DNA from: Phytophthora sp. 'mugwort'
Lineage: Eukaryota > Oomycota > Peronosporomycetes > Peronosporales > Peronosporaceae
DNA: 64,000 nt
Reading direction: 5' to 3'
Assembly (NCBI GenBank): GCA_033558025.1
Contig: JAUCEF010000006.1
Span: 930,001 to 994,000 of the forward strand
The notes under the pieces were generated by a model. That model did not search any database. It saw only the letters and a list, made by a program, of their open reading frames with translations, and was not told the DNA's origin. The first letter of the stretch is position 1. Every line of letters begins with the position of its first letter. Positions 52,281 to 61,739 of this stretch are shown piece after piece. A program made the translations under genes and the position numbers.

Positions 52281-53903
52281 ATGTTGTCTTGCCGTCTTCT
52301 TGCCGCTTTAGCGGCTGCATCATTGACAGCGACGGCCTCTGCTGCTACGGATTTTGGTTATACCACGAGCTCTGACAAGTACGTCATCAACACTGGAGGG
52401 GGTTTGACAATTTCCATGAGGCAGTCGACGTGCGATATCGTCTCCATTAATTACAATGGCAAGGAATTGCAATACAAGTCCATGGGTACGCACGTAAACT
52501 CGGGCTTGGGCTCAAGCGTGACATCAACTATCGAGTCCTTGAACGACGACAAGAAGACCATCCATATCAACTGTAAAAAAACCGGACTGGAACAGTCGTA
52601 CTTCATCCGTCCCAACGAGAACGTCATCTACATGGGCACGTACCATTCGAACGATCTGGTGCTGCCGGAATTGCGGTTCTTAGCGCGCTTGGACAAGACC
52701 GTCGTGGACCAGGGCATTCTGGAGGCAACGATTGAGTCGGGTATGACAGTCATTGAGGCAGAAGACGTCATGCAGAACAGCGCAGGGATCACCCGCTCCA
52801 AGTTCTACTCGGGTGTGCCGTTCATTGACGACGACGTCCACGGCGTCAACAGCGCCGCTGCCGGTGTCTACTTTGTAATCTCCGAGCACGGCTACGAGAC
52901 GTCGAGCGGTGGGCCGTTCTTCCGTGACATCAACAACAAATTGGACGTCTCGAACGAGCTCACGTTCTACATGAACTCGGATCACACCCGTATCGAGGAA
53001 TACCGCTACGGGTTCCACGGACCCTATGCGCTCGCGTTCACCAGTGGCGCCGCGCCATCGGCGTCATCACTCGACTTTAGCTTTTTCCAGGACCAAAACC
53101 TCACTGGGTTTGTCCCGGATGCCAAGCGCGGTCAAGTCGCCGGTACGATCACGGACGCCAACGATGTTCTTGGGGACTCGGACGTCGTCGTGGGATTCTC
53201 CAATGCAGATGCCCAGTATTGGGTCAAGGCTGCGGCTGGATCCAAGACCTTCACGTCGCCCAAGATGAAGCCGGGAACCTACAAAGCCATCGTCTATAAG
53301 AAGCAGTTGGTGGTGGGCACGGCTTCGGTGACCGTGACGGAGGGCACGTCCACGATGCAAACCATTGACGTGACGTTCGAGCTCGTCAAGAACCCCATTT
53401 GGCGGATCGGCGAGTGGGACGGCACCCCCGACGGCTTCCTGAACGCCGACAAAATCCACAAGATGCACCCGAGCGACTCTCGCATGGCTGCATGGGAGCC
53501 GATCACGTTTGCTGCTTGCTCGGACGACAGCAGCAAGTTCCCCATGGCTCAATTTCGTGCTGCGAACGACGGCATCAAGATCACTTTCGATCTGACGGAC
53601 GCTCAAGCTTCAGAGTCCAGGACGCTCAAGATTGGGCTGGCGCTCGCTCAGGCCAGCGCTCGCTCCAGTGTCACTGTAAACAACTGGACTGCCGAGGTTC
53701 CTGACTCTGTGGCTGTCAAGACGCGTGGTGTTACTCGCGGCGTGACGGTCGGCAACTACAAGCTCTACCCTTACGTGATCCCGTCGTCTGCTCTCCAAGC
53801 GGGCCTTAACACGATCACACTGTCCATTGGTAGTGGTGCTAGTGACCCGGCTCAGAAGTTCCTGTCCTCCTCGGTTGTGTTTGACGCCCTCGAGCTGGTT
53901 TAA
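52281..53903 (+). CDS. Secreted rhamnogalacturonate lyase, polysaccharide lyase family 4
   Basis: The frame opens at 52221, but the ATG at 52281 starts a strong signal peptide (MLSCRLLAALAAASLTATAS), giving 540 residues. The enzyme cleaves the rhamnogalacturonan I backbone of plant pectin by beta-elimination outside the cell. The PL4 N-terminal catalytic beta-sandwich covers about 20-270. It has SINYNGKELQY, RFLARLDKTVVDQG and KFYSGVPFIDDDVHGV, which includes the conserved His near the active site. A fibronectin-like domain follows at about 275-365 (GQVAGTITDANDV, YWVKAAAGSKTF). A carbohydrate-binding-type domain covers about 370-540 (PIWRIGEWDGTPDGFLNADK, MHPSDSRM). The length and domain order are normal. 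It fits a plant-associated lifestyle. Confidence 0.93.
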   Translation: MLSCRLLAALAAASLTATASAATDFGYTTSSDKYVINTGGGLTISMRQSTCDIVSINYNGKELQYKSMGTHVNSGLGSSVTSTIESLNDDKKTIHINCKKTGLEQSYFIRPNENVIYMGTYHSNDLVLPELRFLARLDKTVVDQGILEATIESGMTVIEAEDVMQNSAGITRSKFYSGVPFIDDDVHGVNSAAAGVYFVISEHGYETSSGGPFFRDINNKLDVSNELTFYMNSDHTRIEEYRYGFHGPYALAFTSGAAPSASSLDFSFFQDQNLTGFVPDAKRGQVAGTITDANDVLGDSDVVVGFSNADAQYWVKAAAGSKTFTSPKMKPGTYKAIVYKKQLVVGTASVTVTEGTSTMQTIDVTFELVKNPIWRIGEWDGTPDGFLNADKIHKMHPSDSRMAAWEPITFAACSDDSSKFPMAQFRAANDGIKITFDLTDAQASESRTLKIGLALAQASARSSVTVNNWTAEVPDSVAVKTRGVTRGVTVGNYKLYPYVIPSSALQAGLNTITLSIGSGASDPAQKFLSSSVVFDALELV

Positions 53904-54027
53904 AGCCCAAATGCTCATTTAGTCACAGAGAGCGTGATGTTCGTATTTTTTCAATAAAAAGTATGATTTTGATCAAACCTTTTGTCTCGACTTTGGCTTT
54001 GACTGCCTTCCTAACGGATGTCCACAC

Positions 54028-55086
54028 TTAGCAGCGAAGCATTTGCATCACCTTGCTCGGCGTATTCATACACACGGCACAAAACCCAGCGAGAAGGCGT
54101 CTCGGGCACACGCACGCACCAAGAAACGCCGAAATGTACGCGAACCATGTGTCGTACGCCAGCGTCTGACCTCGAAACATTGCCTGCAGCGCCAAAGTCG
54201 CACAGTTCTTCGGCGTGCACGCCGTTCCAGGAATATTCATGTAAATGGCGTCGTCGCAGTCCGCCGTACTACCGAAATTCGTATGCACTGGGCCGGGACA
54301 GAAGCACGTGACGGTCACTCCCGTGGCGCGCAGCTCGTAGTCCAGTCCCTGGCTGAAGTTGATAATAAAGGCCTTGGCGCTGCTGTACAAAGCAGCCGAA
54401 GGCGACACGATCGAGCCGGCCATGGAGCCCATGTTGAGCACTCGCCCCACCCCACGGTCCACCATTTGCGGCACGAACGCGTGCGTGAGCTGCACTACCG
54501 CCGCCATATCCAGTGCCATGATCTGCGTCACCTGCGCCTGTGAGAGGTCGACAAAGTCTTTCGTGATGGAAAACCCGGCGCAGTTTACGAGGATGTCGAC
54601 CAGCAATTTGTTCTGCGCCGCAAACGCCACCAGAGCGTTAACCCCCGTCTCGGTGGCCAAGTCGCATGTGCAGAACGACACCTTGACATCTTCGTGAACC
54701 TGTCCGATCTCCGCCTGCATCCGCTCCAGCAGCGACTCACTCCTCGCTGCCAGTAGCAGGGAATGACCCTTTCCAGCTAATTGGAACGCCATCTCCTTGC
54801 CTAGCCCGGACGACGCCCCCGTGACCAGCGCGACATGGTTGACTTGAGGCTTGGGCTCCGACGATGAGAAATCCCAGCGATGGTAGCGGGTCAACAAGAC
54901 GTCCAGACAGGACAGAAGCAGGTACAGTAACACCAGCACATGCAGCAGATAGCTAACGGACTCGGAGGAAGTCATGGAGAGGGCCACTAGCAGAGCGAAG
55001 ACGCCCAACGCAGGCTGTAGCTTCCGGTGGACCGGCTCACCAAGCATCATGGACAGGCGAAGAGTGTACGAGATGATTATGACCAC
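54028..55086 (-). CDS. Membrane-anchored short-chain dehydrogenase/reductase
   Basis: This 352-residue single-exon protein has a hydrophobic N-terminus with two likely membrane segments (ALGVFALLVALSM, YLLHVLVLLYLLLSCLDVLL). A classical SDR domain follows from about residue 80. Motifs are the NAD(P)-binding TGASSGLGKEM, CDLATETGV, VNCAGFS, the catalytic Ser in MGSMAGSI, and YSSAK, the Tyr-x3-Lys pair. CFCPGPVHTNF closes the core. An Arg after the first glycine motif (LAARSESLLERM) favours NADPH. The general shape resembles the ER 3-ketoacyl/17-beta-hydroxysteroid SDR group, so a lipid substrate is plausible, but it cannot be fixed. The gene converges with the lyase gene. Confidence 0.88.
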   Translation of the reverse strand: MVIIISYTLRLSMMLGEPVHRKLQPALGVFALLVALSMTSSESVSYLLHVLVLLYLLLSCLDVLLTRYHRWDFSSSEPKPQVNHVALVTGASSGLGKEMAFQLAGKGHSLLLAARSESLLERMQAEIGQVHEDVKVSFCTCDLATETGVNALVAFAAQNKLLVDILVNCAGFSITKDFVDLSQAQVTQIMALDMAAVVQLTHAFVPQMVDRGVGRVLNMGSMAGSIVSPSAALYSSAKAFIINFSQGLDYELRATGVTVTCFCPGPVHTNFGSTADCDDAIYMNIPGTACTPKNCATLALQAMFRGQTLAYDTWFAYISAFLGACVCPRRLLAGFCAVCMNTPSKVMQMLRC

Positions 55087-56359
55087 GGGATTTGAACACG
55101 CGGGTCAATTCCATTGGTCGAGTGGATCACGACTTGTACTGTAGTCCACCCACCAAATGTCTTTGCGTTGCTATGGGCTCAGTTTATCATGGGCTGCCCA
55201 TTGTCTCAAACGTCCATGAAATACATTTTCGTACCGGCGTGGACACGAGCCATAATATGTACTCTAGATGTATTTATATGTATATCACCCAAGCTATCTA
55301 GGGGAAAGCAAGAAGTCTGGGGGTTGGATGATGCTGTAGTGGCAAAGGAAGATAATGGTGCATTCCCTAGTCACGCTCACTACGTAAGCGCAATAAACGT
55401 GAGGACACGTCGAAAACTGGGCCGGTGAATGCTACCCGGTGCGCTAGGTCGCGTTCGAAGCCGCATCGTCAAGCTGCATTTGGGGACGGGAAGGTGCTGA
55501 TAATCAGGACTGGGCAAACGAAAAGCCGTAGTCTGCGTATCGCCGTTGCAGCTGGTGCACCGGCTGTTGTTCTCCGTGTCTTCTTCACCTGACAAGATAA
55601 AGGCGGACACATTTCCTCACCAGCACCATTATGAGCTTAATCAAATGACAGGAGGTGTGAACGACCAGCTACTTGACATTGTCAAGTAGACAATGTCAAT
55701 GACAGGTGTTTACCCCACAAAAATAGTGTCATCACTTTCTTCTGACCAGATCCTCCTCCTAGCCCTCATGTGCTTTACGTACAACTTTTTGCCACCACCT
55801 CCGGCAGCGAATCGAGACTGATCATACTCATAGTCTCCATGTTGAAAGCGCACAGCGCCCGATACGTGCACTGCTGGATTCCATCGTAATCTCCATCGCC
55901 CGAGAATTAATTTTGTACATGTAACCTGAGCTCTATCCTGCGGTTGGTTTTGCCAATTTCGGTGAATTTATTATGAGTCGAACCCAGCGAGCTCAGCGGT
56001 TAAACGGTACAATAGGTTCCTTTCTGCCCCATGCCTGATGACTCAGCTTAGAGGGCGATCAAAGGAGAGCCCTCACGGTTTTAAGCGCTTATCCATGTAT
56101 CCCGAAATTGCCCTGCTAAATAACCTTTATAACCATACAAACGTTTCATCCACTGACGAAAAAAATATGTGAGTTCACTTCGAGCTTTTCAGCTAACGTT
56201 AGCAGACCTTTGAGCACTTCTTCGGCCTTTTACGCCAGCTTTGATTCTATGTAGCAGTACACATTTTCAAATTAAAAAATCCCTGGTCAATGAGCCAGCA
56301 AAATATCGCACGATCTTCGTGCTAATCCTATCGTCCCTCGACGCTCTAACGTCCGTGCA
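55087..56359. other. 1.3 kb spacer with a perfect inverted repeat
   Basis: No gene is supported. A perfect 11-bp-arm palindrome at 55673-55699 is listed separately. A tRNA-like stretch near 55975-56020 does not fold as a tRNA. Confidence 0.45.
55673..55699. repeat. Perfect inverted repeat, 11-bp arms, 5-nt loop
   Basis: TTGACATTGTC is followed by AAGTA and then the exact reverse complement GACAATGTCAA. The related words AATGACAGG(A)GGTGT and AATGACAGGTGT flank it on both sides (about 55644 and 55697). It may be a protein-binding dyad or the remnant of a small element. Confidence 0.7.
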
Positions 56360-59155
56360 CTACAATCGATAAGCTCCGCGCGCGAGCTCCCACAAACCTG
56401 CAACCACGGGAGTTGTAGCCGCATATGCTGAGGCGACACACTGCTCTGGAGTATCGCAAGCGATGCCGACTGCTGTTACCACTGTCAGAAAAAGCGAAAA
56501 GAGCGGGAATACTAGGTACAGCACCATACTCCGCTGCTTGGTAGCATTGACGGCAGCATCCTTATCCCCTTCCTGGACCACATGGCCATCGTTGCTGCGA
56601 GCTTCCAAGCGGTTGAACAGATACAGAATTCCTGAATTGAAGCCGTAAATGACTAGCAAAAGCGGGAGGCGGAAGAGCATGTTCATCCATTCGTCACGCA
56701 CGTAGTATAGGGCGATCGCACCCAGCACAGGCAGCATGATAGCCACCAGGTTCAGCTGCGCTACGGCGAAGAAGAATACTCCTAACGCCACAAGAATCCC
56801 CAAGATCTTCATACCGTACGCCACTTCACACCCGAAAACCTGAAGCGATGTCGGTGCCCACCATGATACCATCCACCAGTGGTGCTCGTCATCCGGCTGG
56901 CACAAAGGTTTCACGAAAGCCACCTCGCGCAGGTTTTCGAAGAATACAATTGCCATAATTACGAGCACCACGAGCACATCAGTTTTCGTTATTGTCCACA
57001 CGAAGGATGCACGGTCCCGTGCATTTTGAGCCCGCCACTCCTTCAGCTCCTCCCTTCGTCGTTGAAGCCGTGCCTCTTCTTCCCGCTGGCGTTGCGCCTC
57101 GCGATTGCGGTCAATCTTTTCAGCAATCAGCCGCTGCTTATTGTGGAACTTCTGGGTCATGCGGTCACGCTTTTCTTGAGCTTTGGAACGATCACGGTTT
57201 CGACGCTCCGTCATCTTCATGATATCACGTTTGCGCAGCTGATCAAACATCGTGCGAAGACTGTTGACCAAAAGCATCATATTCGAGCGGTTTGCCAAAA
57301 TCTCGCCAGCTTTCAGGATCGCATCTTCGCGCTTGGCGCCAAGCGCAACAAAGTTCGTTGCCAAGGTCTGGACACTATCGAGTCCTTTACCTTCATTGCT
57401 GACGACAGCCGCACAGAAGCTGTCGCGTCGGGCGTCTTCCAACATGAACTGCGCACTTTCCACCTCCTCGACGTACGTCATCTCCATCATCTCGGCTTGG
57501 TCCACCCAGCGCTCTAAGCGACGCATGGACGCGGCTGTAGCTCCACTACTGGCAGCTGCAGTAGCGCCAAGCTGCTTTGCCCGTCGAATAATCTGACTGC
57601 TGCTCGAACTATCCGCATTTTCAAGCAGTAGCAATTGCTCGTGCTCTGGTTCGTGCGCTGACTGGAAATATTCGATAGCATTCTGCAGTTCTTGCTGCAC
57701 TTTTTGCTGCTCGGACTTTTCCTCAAACGCCTTAAGCAAGAAGTTGAATTCATCCTTGTCCTTCTGACTACCAAGATTGCTCACACTGCCACTCATGGTC
57801 ATGCTTCCGCTCCAGCACCTTGCAAATGCATCCATCTCACTTGATGTTGCATTTCCATTAGCACCATTCTGGGGCGGAGTGCCAGAATTCTGACGGAGCG
57901 AAGCGAGTAGCAAAAGGAAGACGGGCTTTGGCAAGGGGTCGCTCGAATTCATCTTCGCGACTATCAACTCCGAAATTTGGTCGGAAAGCTGCTGAACGCG
58001 TGAATTCTCCAAATGCAAGCTCTGTAAACTCTCATCTTGGACCTTCAGCCACGATCCCTCGTCGACGTAGCTCTTCCATCGAGGAGGTACTACCAGCTGC
58101 ATCATTTCCACTGCAACCTGTTCTCCTCTGCACACAATCTCTTCCACTGCAGTCATAATCTCCCCGAATGTCATCTCCTTCTTCGTCGTGGGATGAAGTG
58201 GTAGATTCACTAGATCCATTTCAGTTTCACGGAACTCCACCGCTTCGAGTTGCAGCTTGAAGTCGTTGGCGTTCGATAGCACCTGCAAGTGTCGGAGCCT
58301 CACACACGCAATCTGCTTAATCCTCAGGGACAGGAGATCCTCAGGAAATTTGCGCAGCTCCTGCTCCAGAACCTCGGCGTCCTCTTGAGTGAACAATTTA
58401 TTCAGCGTCCGGTGTTCACGGTAGAACCGCCAGGCGACCCAGCCCAAGTTCCACACGAGCGCAGCACCAAGTCCAAGTACAGTCAGCATCGTCACCACCA
58501 CAGCCAGCACGGCTGCCTGTTCCTGCGTCGTCAACTCCATCTTGTCATGACTCCACCACCACACCGCTGTGCGGTACGAAGCATATCTATTCAGCGCCGC
58601 GTCGTCTTTGGCCTTGGCAATTGCAGCTTTGATTGCAAAGTCGTCCACGTCCAGGAACTCCTCGTCGTCATTATCTTCCTCTTCTTCAGCAAAAGTCGAA
58701 GCTGGAGTTGCAGTTGCAGCTGCAGCTGGCAGCTTCTTCTCCTGCTTCTTCTCTACTTCCAGCGTCTCGTGTGTCGTCTCCCAGGTCACAACATGGACGT
58801 CTCCGTCTGGCCACGGCTCAAGCTGCGAGCCCTTAATATCATGGGCCTCAATGGCAACCTGCTGCTTCTCCTCCGGTCCATCTGAGAACGAGAAGTCCTC
58901 GACGCGGATCTCCACGCGTCGGTACGCTGTAATACGAGAAAGAAAGAAGTCAACATAAGCCATTAAACACACAGAAACAATACTAAAAATCACGGTACTG
59001 CTGCTACGTGACGTACGGTGCGAGCGCTCGGCCACGGCGCGGCGCGCGTCGCTGGCGCTGAGCAACAGGAAGGCGACGGTTAGCAGCCGCCGCGCACAGC
59101 TCAAGGTGGCGCCGCTGGGTCCCAGCCGCAGTCGAAGTCGCGCGGGGGTCTGCAT
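56360..59155 (-). CDS. Large multi-pass membrane protein of unknown function, two exons (paralogue 1)
   Basis: Exon 1 is 59017-59155 and exon 2 is 56360-58926, with a 90-nt intron (donor GTACGT, acceptor CAG, phase 1). The frame is open to 59236, but the ATG at 59155 begins a likely signal sequence (CARRLLTVAFLLLSASDARR). The product has 901 residues. A lumenal or extracellular segment includes RRVEIRVEDFSFSDGPEEK and an acidic run (EEEEDNDDEEFLDVDD). One transmembrane helix lies at about 180-207 (VLAVVVTMLTVLGLGAALVW). A long charged coiled-coil region follows (KFHNKQRLIAEKIDRNREA). The C-terminal 220 residues hold about five hydrophobic helices. I do not recognise the family. The first half is homologous to the neighbouring gene at 59690-61204, with the same intron position and phase. 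Confidence 0.72.
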   Translation of the reverse strand: MQTPARLRLRLGPSGATLSCARRLLTVAFLLLSASDARRAVAERSHRTSRSSSTVIFSIVSVCLMAYVDFFLSRITAYRRVEIRVEDFSFSDGPEEKQQVAIEAHDIKGSQLEPWPDGDVHVVTWETTHETLEVEKKQEKKLPAAAATATPASTFAEEEEDNDDEEFLDVDDFAIKAAIAKAKDDAALNRYASYRTAVWWWSHDKMELTTQEQAAVLAVVVTMLTVLGLGAALVWNLGWVAWRFYREHRTLNKLFTQEDAEVLEQELRKFPEDLLSLRIKQIACVRLRHLQVLSNANDFKLQLEAVEFRETEMDLVNLPLHPTTKKEMTFGEIMTAVEEIVCRGEQVAVEMMQLVVPPRWKSYVDEGSWLKVQDESLQSLHLENSRVQQLSDQISELIVAKMNSSDPLPKPVFLLLLASLRQNSGTPPQNGANGNATSSEMDAFARCWSGSMTMSGSVSNLGSQKDKDEFNFLLKAFEEKSEQQKVQQELQNAIEYFQSAHEPEHEQLLLLENADSSSSSQIIRRAKQLGATAAASSGATAASMRRLERWVDQAEMMEMTYVEEVESAQFMLEDARRDSFCAAVVSNEGKGLDSVQTLATNFVALGAKREDAILKAGEILANRSNMMLLVNSLRTMFDQLRKRDIMKMTERRNRDRSKAQEKRDRMTQKFHNKQRLIAEKIDRNREAQRQREEEARLQRRREELKEWRAQNARDRASFVWTITKTDVLVVLVIMAIVFFENLREVAFVKPLCQPDDEHHWWMVSWWAPTSLQVFGCEVAYGMKILGILVALGVFFFAVAQLNLVAIMLPVLGAIALYYVRDEWMNMLFRLPLLLVIYGFNSGILYLFNRLEARSNDGHVVQEGDKDAAVNATKQRSMVLYLVFPLFSLFLTVVTAVGIACDTPEQCVASAYAATTPVVAGLWELARGAYRL

Positions 59156-59689
59156 CTTGCGTCTCTCGATCTCCAAGGCGAAGTGCCGCGTCCGCGTCGC
59201 GGCGCCTGATTCCATTGGGCTGTTTCCCCGAACCATCCCGCGCCAAAACTCCCCATGTATGAGACCTCACTGTGTTGGTTTCGCTAACGATACAGTACCG
59301 TGCCTGAATCAAGATCTACTGACATTAATACGATATTGCAGGTAATTTAAACACGATAACTTTTTTCGCGCAATATCTTGATTAATGGTGCATATATATT
59401 ATCAGAGGACATGCAATGTATAGACCTGATATGCAAGTCATGCTGATATTTCACCTCAATTTAGTGACCGGACAAGTTGAAGCAGACGTTTTTTGGGATT
59501 TGCCCGTCGGGCTCGCAGTCAGCAACGCGATGTGTGCTGGGGCTCGAAACCCCCCCCGGATGCTGCTTAAGTTTATGCTCGGTATGTTACACGGTTTCCT
59601 CCGCCTACGGCTTGCCTACGTTCTACTGGCCCTATCGCTGTCTACTTCCTACTTCCTACTCGGTCTTCCCGCCCCTCAAAAGTGGCTTC
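59156..59689. other. Spacer between the two membrane paralogues
   Basis: AT-rich promoter-side sequence of paralogue 1 and 3' flank of paralogue 2, which are on the same strand. Nothing else is recognised. Confidence 0.4.
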
Positions 59690-61204
59690 TTACGCCGCCT
59701 TCTGCGCTGTTGCGCTGTATTTGACTATTGCATGCACGCCCGACGTGTAAGCTGTGCTGACAGCGCGCGGTGGCTTGGTCTCCAGCTGTAGAGTAGGTGA
59801 GGGACTTGTCTCAGGCTCGACTGCTACCATTTTTTCGTGCATAGCATTGCCCAGCGACGTGAACATGTCGGCCGTAAATCCTTGCGGTAGCTCCTTGGTC
59901 AGCTCCTGTAGCTCTTGCACAACTTCATCAGTACGGTCTTCGCTGCTCGGAAGCCGACGCTGGCGCCGTCGAGGACCTGTCTCCTCGTGCTGCTGCATCT
60001 GCCACCGCCATGTCTTCCGGTGCTGTTGCCGACGAATAATCGTTGCTTGAATTCGAAGAAACGAAGCGTAGATTTCCTGCAATCGATCCCATGCTTCTGG
60101 CAGGCCTGAAACGATGTCCTCCTCATCTTCCACGTCTTGCTTAATATCCACAAGGTGCTCTTCGACCTCGCTCGTGTCAAAGCTGCTGTCCTTGGTCTGA
60201 ATCTTCTGCAAAGTTGCTAAAATTTCTGTTAGCGTCACCACTTTGCCCTCTTTGTGCTGAGATAGTGCGAGCGACGCCACCATTTGTTGCGTGTCTTCTA
60301 TCTTGTCATCTTTCATTTCGCGCTTCAACTTGTCGATCACTAGCAAGAACTGCAAATGGCAGAAGCGGACAATCGCCAACTGTTTTCTCAATCGCATCGC
60401 AGTCTCCTCGCTACATTTGCTCGCGCTCTCCGCCTCAAAATCGCCGTCCGCTGCCTCATTCATCGCGTCATACCATTGCAACGGTAGTCTCACAAGCTTC
60501 CACATCACTTGGACCACAAAAACCACCAAGCGAAGGATGCACACTGTGATCAGCACCAGCACGACGACGTCCTGCCTTGTGAATTCCTCCGTGACTGCGT
60601 CCTTCCACCATGACACTGTTTTCTCTTCAACAACCTCCACGTCGCCCCCAATAGCTGAGAACATGCAGAGCGCAACAGCGTATTTTCCATCAGTATAAAG
60701 CACCATGCAAATCGTTTCGACGTGCACCACAGCGTCCGTACCTTGCATAATGTTGAAAATGTCCGCCGTCCTCACGTCTTTCGTGACCACCTCAATAACT
60801 GGCCGCTCCCGGGCGCCATCTACAGCGAAATTGTATGCAAAATCAACCCAAGACGGAGCCGAGTGGCGTCGAGCACAACGGATAGAAGCCAGTTATTTAG
60901 TGAGTGAAGCCTTAGAGCGACGGGATCAACCCAGAGTCTCAGCACCTTGGAAGGAGAAGTCTTGCTCGCGGATCTCCATGCGTGTCTTGGCAGCTGGGAA
61001 TCGCGCAGACGTCAAGTAGATCGAAGACAGAAATAATGCAAGAGTCAGTCGATTGAAACGACCTCCAGGCGATTGGAAATTGCCCTCACCTTTGGCGGTG
61101 GAGGTGGCTGTAATTAGCGCCCTGCGCAACTGGCTGGCAACGAAGAGCAAAGTGTACAGCGCGCGGCGCGGCGGAGCCCACGACCAGCACGAAGAGAGCT
61201 GCAT
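59690..61204 (-). CDS. Membrane protein of unknown function, three exons (paralogue 2)
   Basis: Exons are 61090-61204, 60946-60993 and 59690-60819. The introns are 96 and 126 nt (donors GTGAGG and GTGCTG, acceptors CAG and TAG, both phase 1). Splicing yields 430 residues. The start at 61204 (MQLSSCWSWAPPRRALYTLL) begins a signal-like segment; an ATG at 61234 is also in frame. Joining exons 2 and 3 creates RMEIREQDFSFQ-DGARERP, which aligns with RRVEIRVEDFSFSDGPEEK of paralogue 1, and DAVVHVET aligns with DVHVVTWET. A transmembrane helix lies at about 137-162 (VLVLITVCILRLVVFVVQV), followed by a helical region (AMRLRKQLAIVRFCHLQFL) matching paralogue 1. It lacks the C-terminal membrane block of paralogue 1. 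A further intron inside 60660-60710 is possible. Confidence 0.68.
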
Positions 61205-61739
61205 TAGCTGGAATGTCCGGAGACTGTAGGGCATCTTACCAACTTCGAGATGGGATCAGATCTGAGCAAGGAACATTCTTCAAAATGGAGAAAATTCACT
61301 ATCGTAGGTTGACGGAGGACATACAGAAAACAAGTGTAAATCTGAGTCTTCGTCGACGTATTAATGCATGTATGCTAAATTGCCATTGTGGCACGGTTTC
61401 GAGACCCCTGCGAGACGGCAGTGCTATCACGGCACATTAAGTCAAACCCAATAACCAGCATCTGATCAGTGTTGTCGACACCGCACTGCGTCTGCGACGC
61501 CGGCGCGTCGAGCAATTCCAAACTGTCCACGCCAGTCGATTTGGTGCCCAGGAGATTTGCCTTAGGCTTCTAAATGTAGGTAAGAAATGTCATCCTTCCT
61601 ATTAACTCAATTTTTGTAATTTTTAAAGATTTACAACCGGAAGGGGTGTCACTAATGCACGGTGATCAGATGCAGTCCTTTCACGCTCGTATCTGCAGTC
61701 CCGTAAGCGACCGTCAGCGCCGACTGCGGACTTCCCGAG
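61205..61739. promoter_or_regulatory. Divergent spacer, membrane paralogue 2 / ion channel
   Basis: 535 bp between opposed genes. It must contain both promoters unless the channel has an upstream non-coding exon. No element is named. Confidence 0.35.

Noticed and set aside
55975..56020. Reverse-strand tRNA-like stretch with GGGTTCGACTC
   Set aside because: No matching T or acceptor stem was found.
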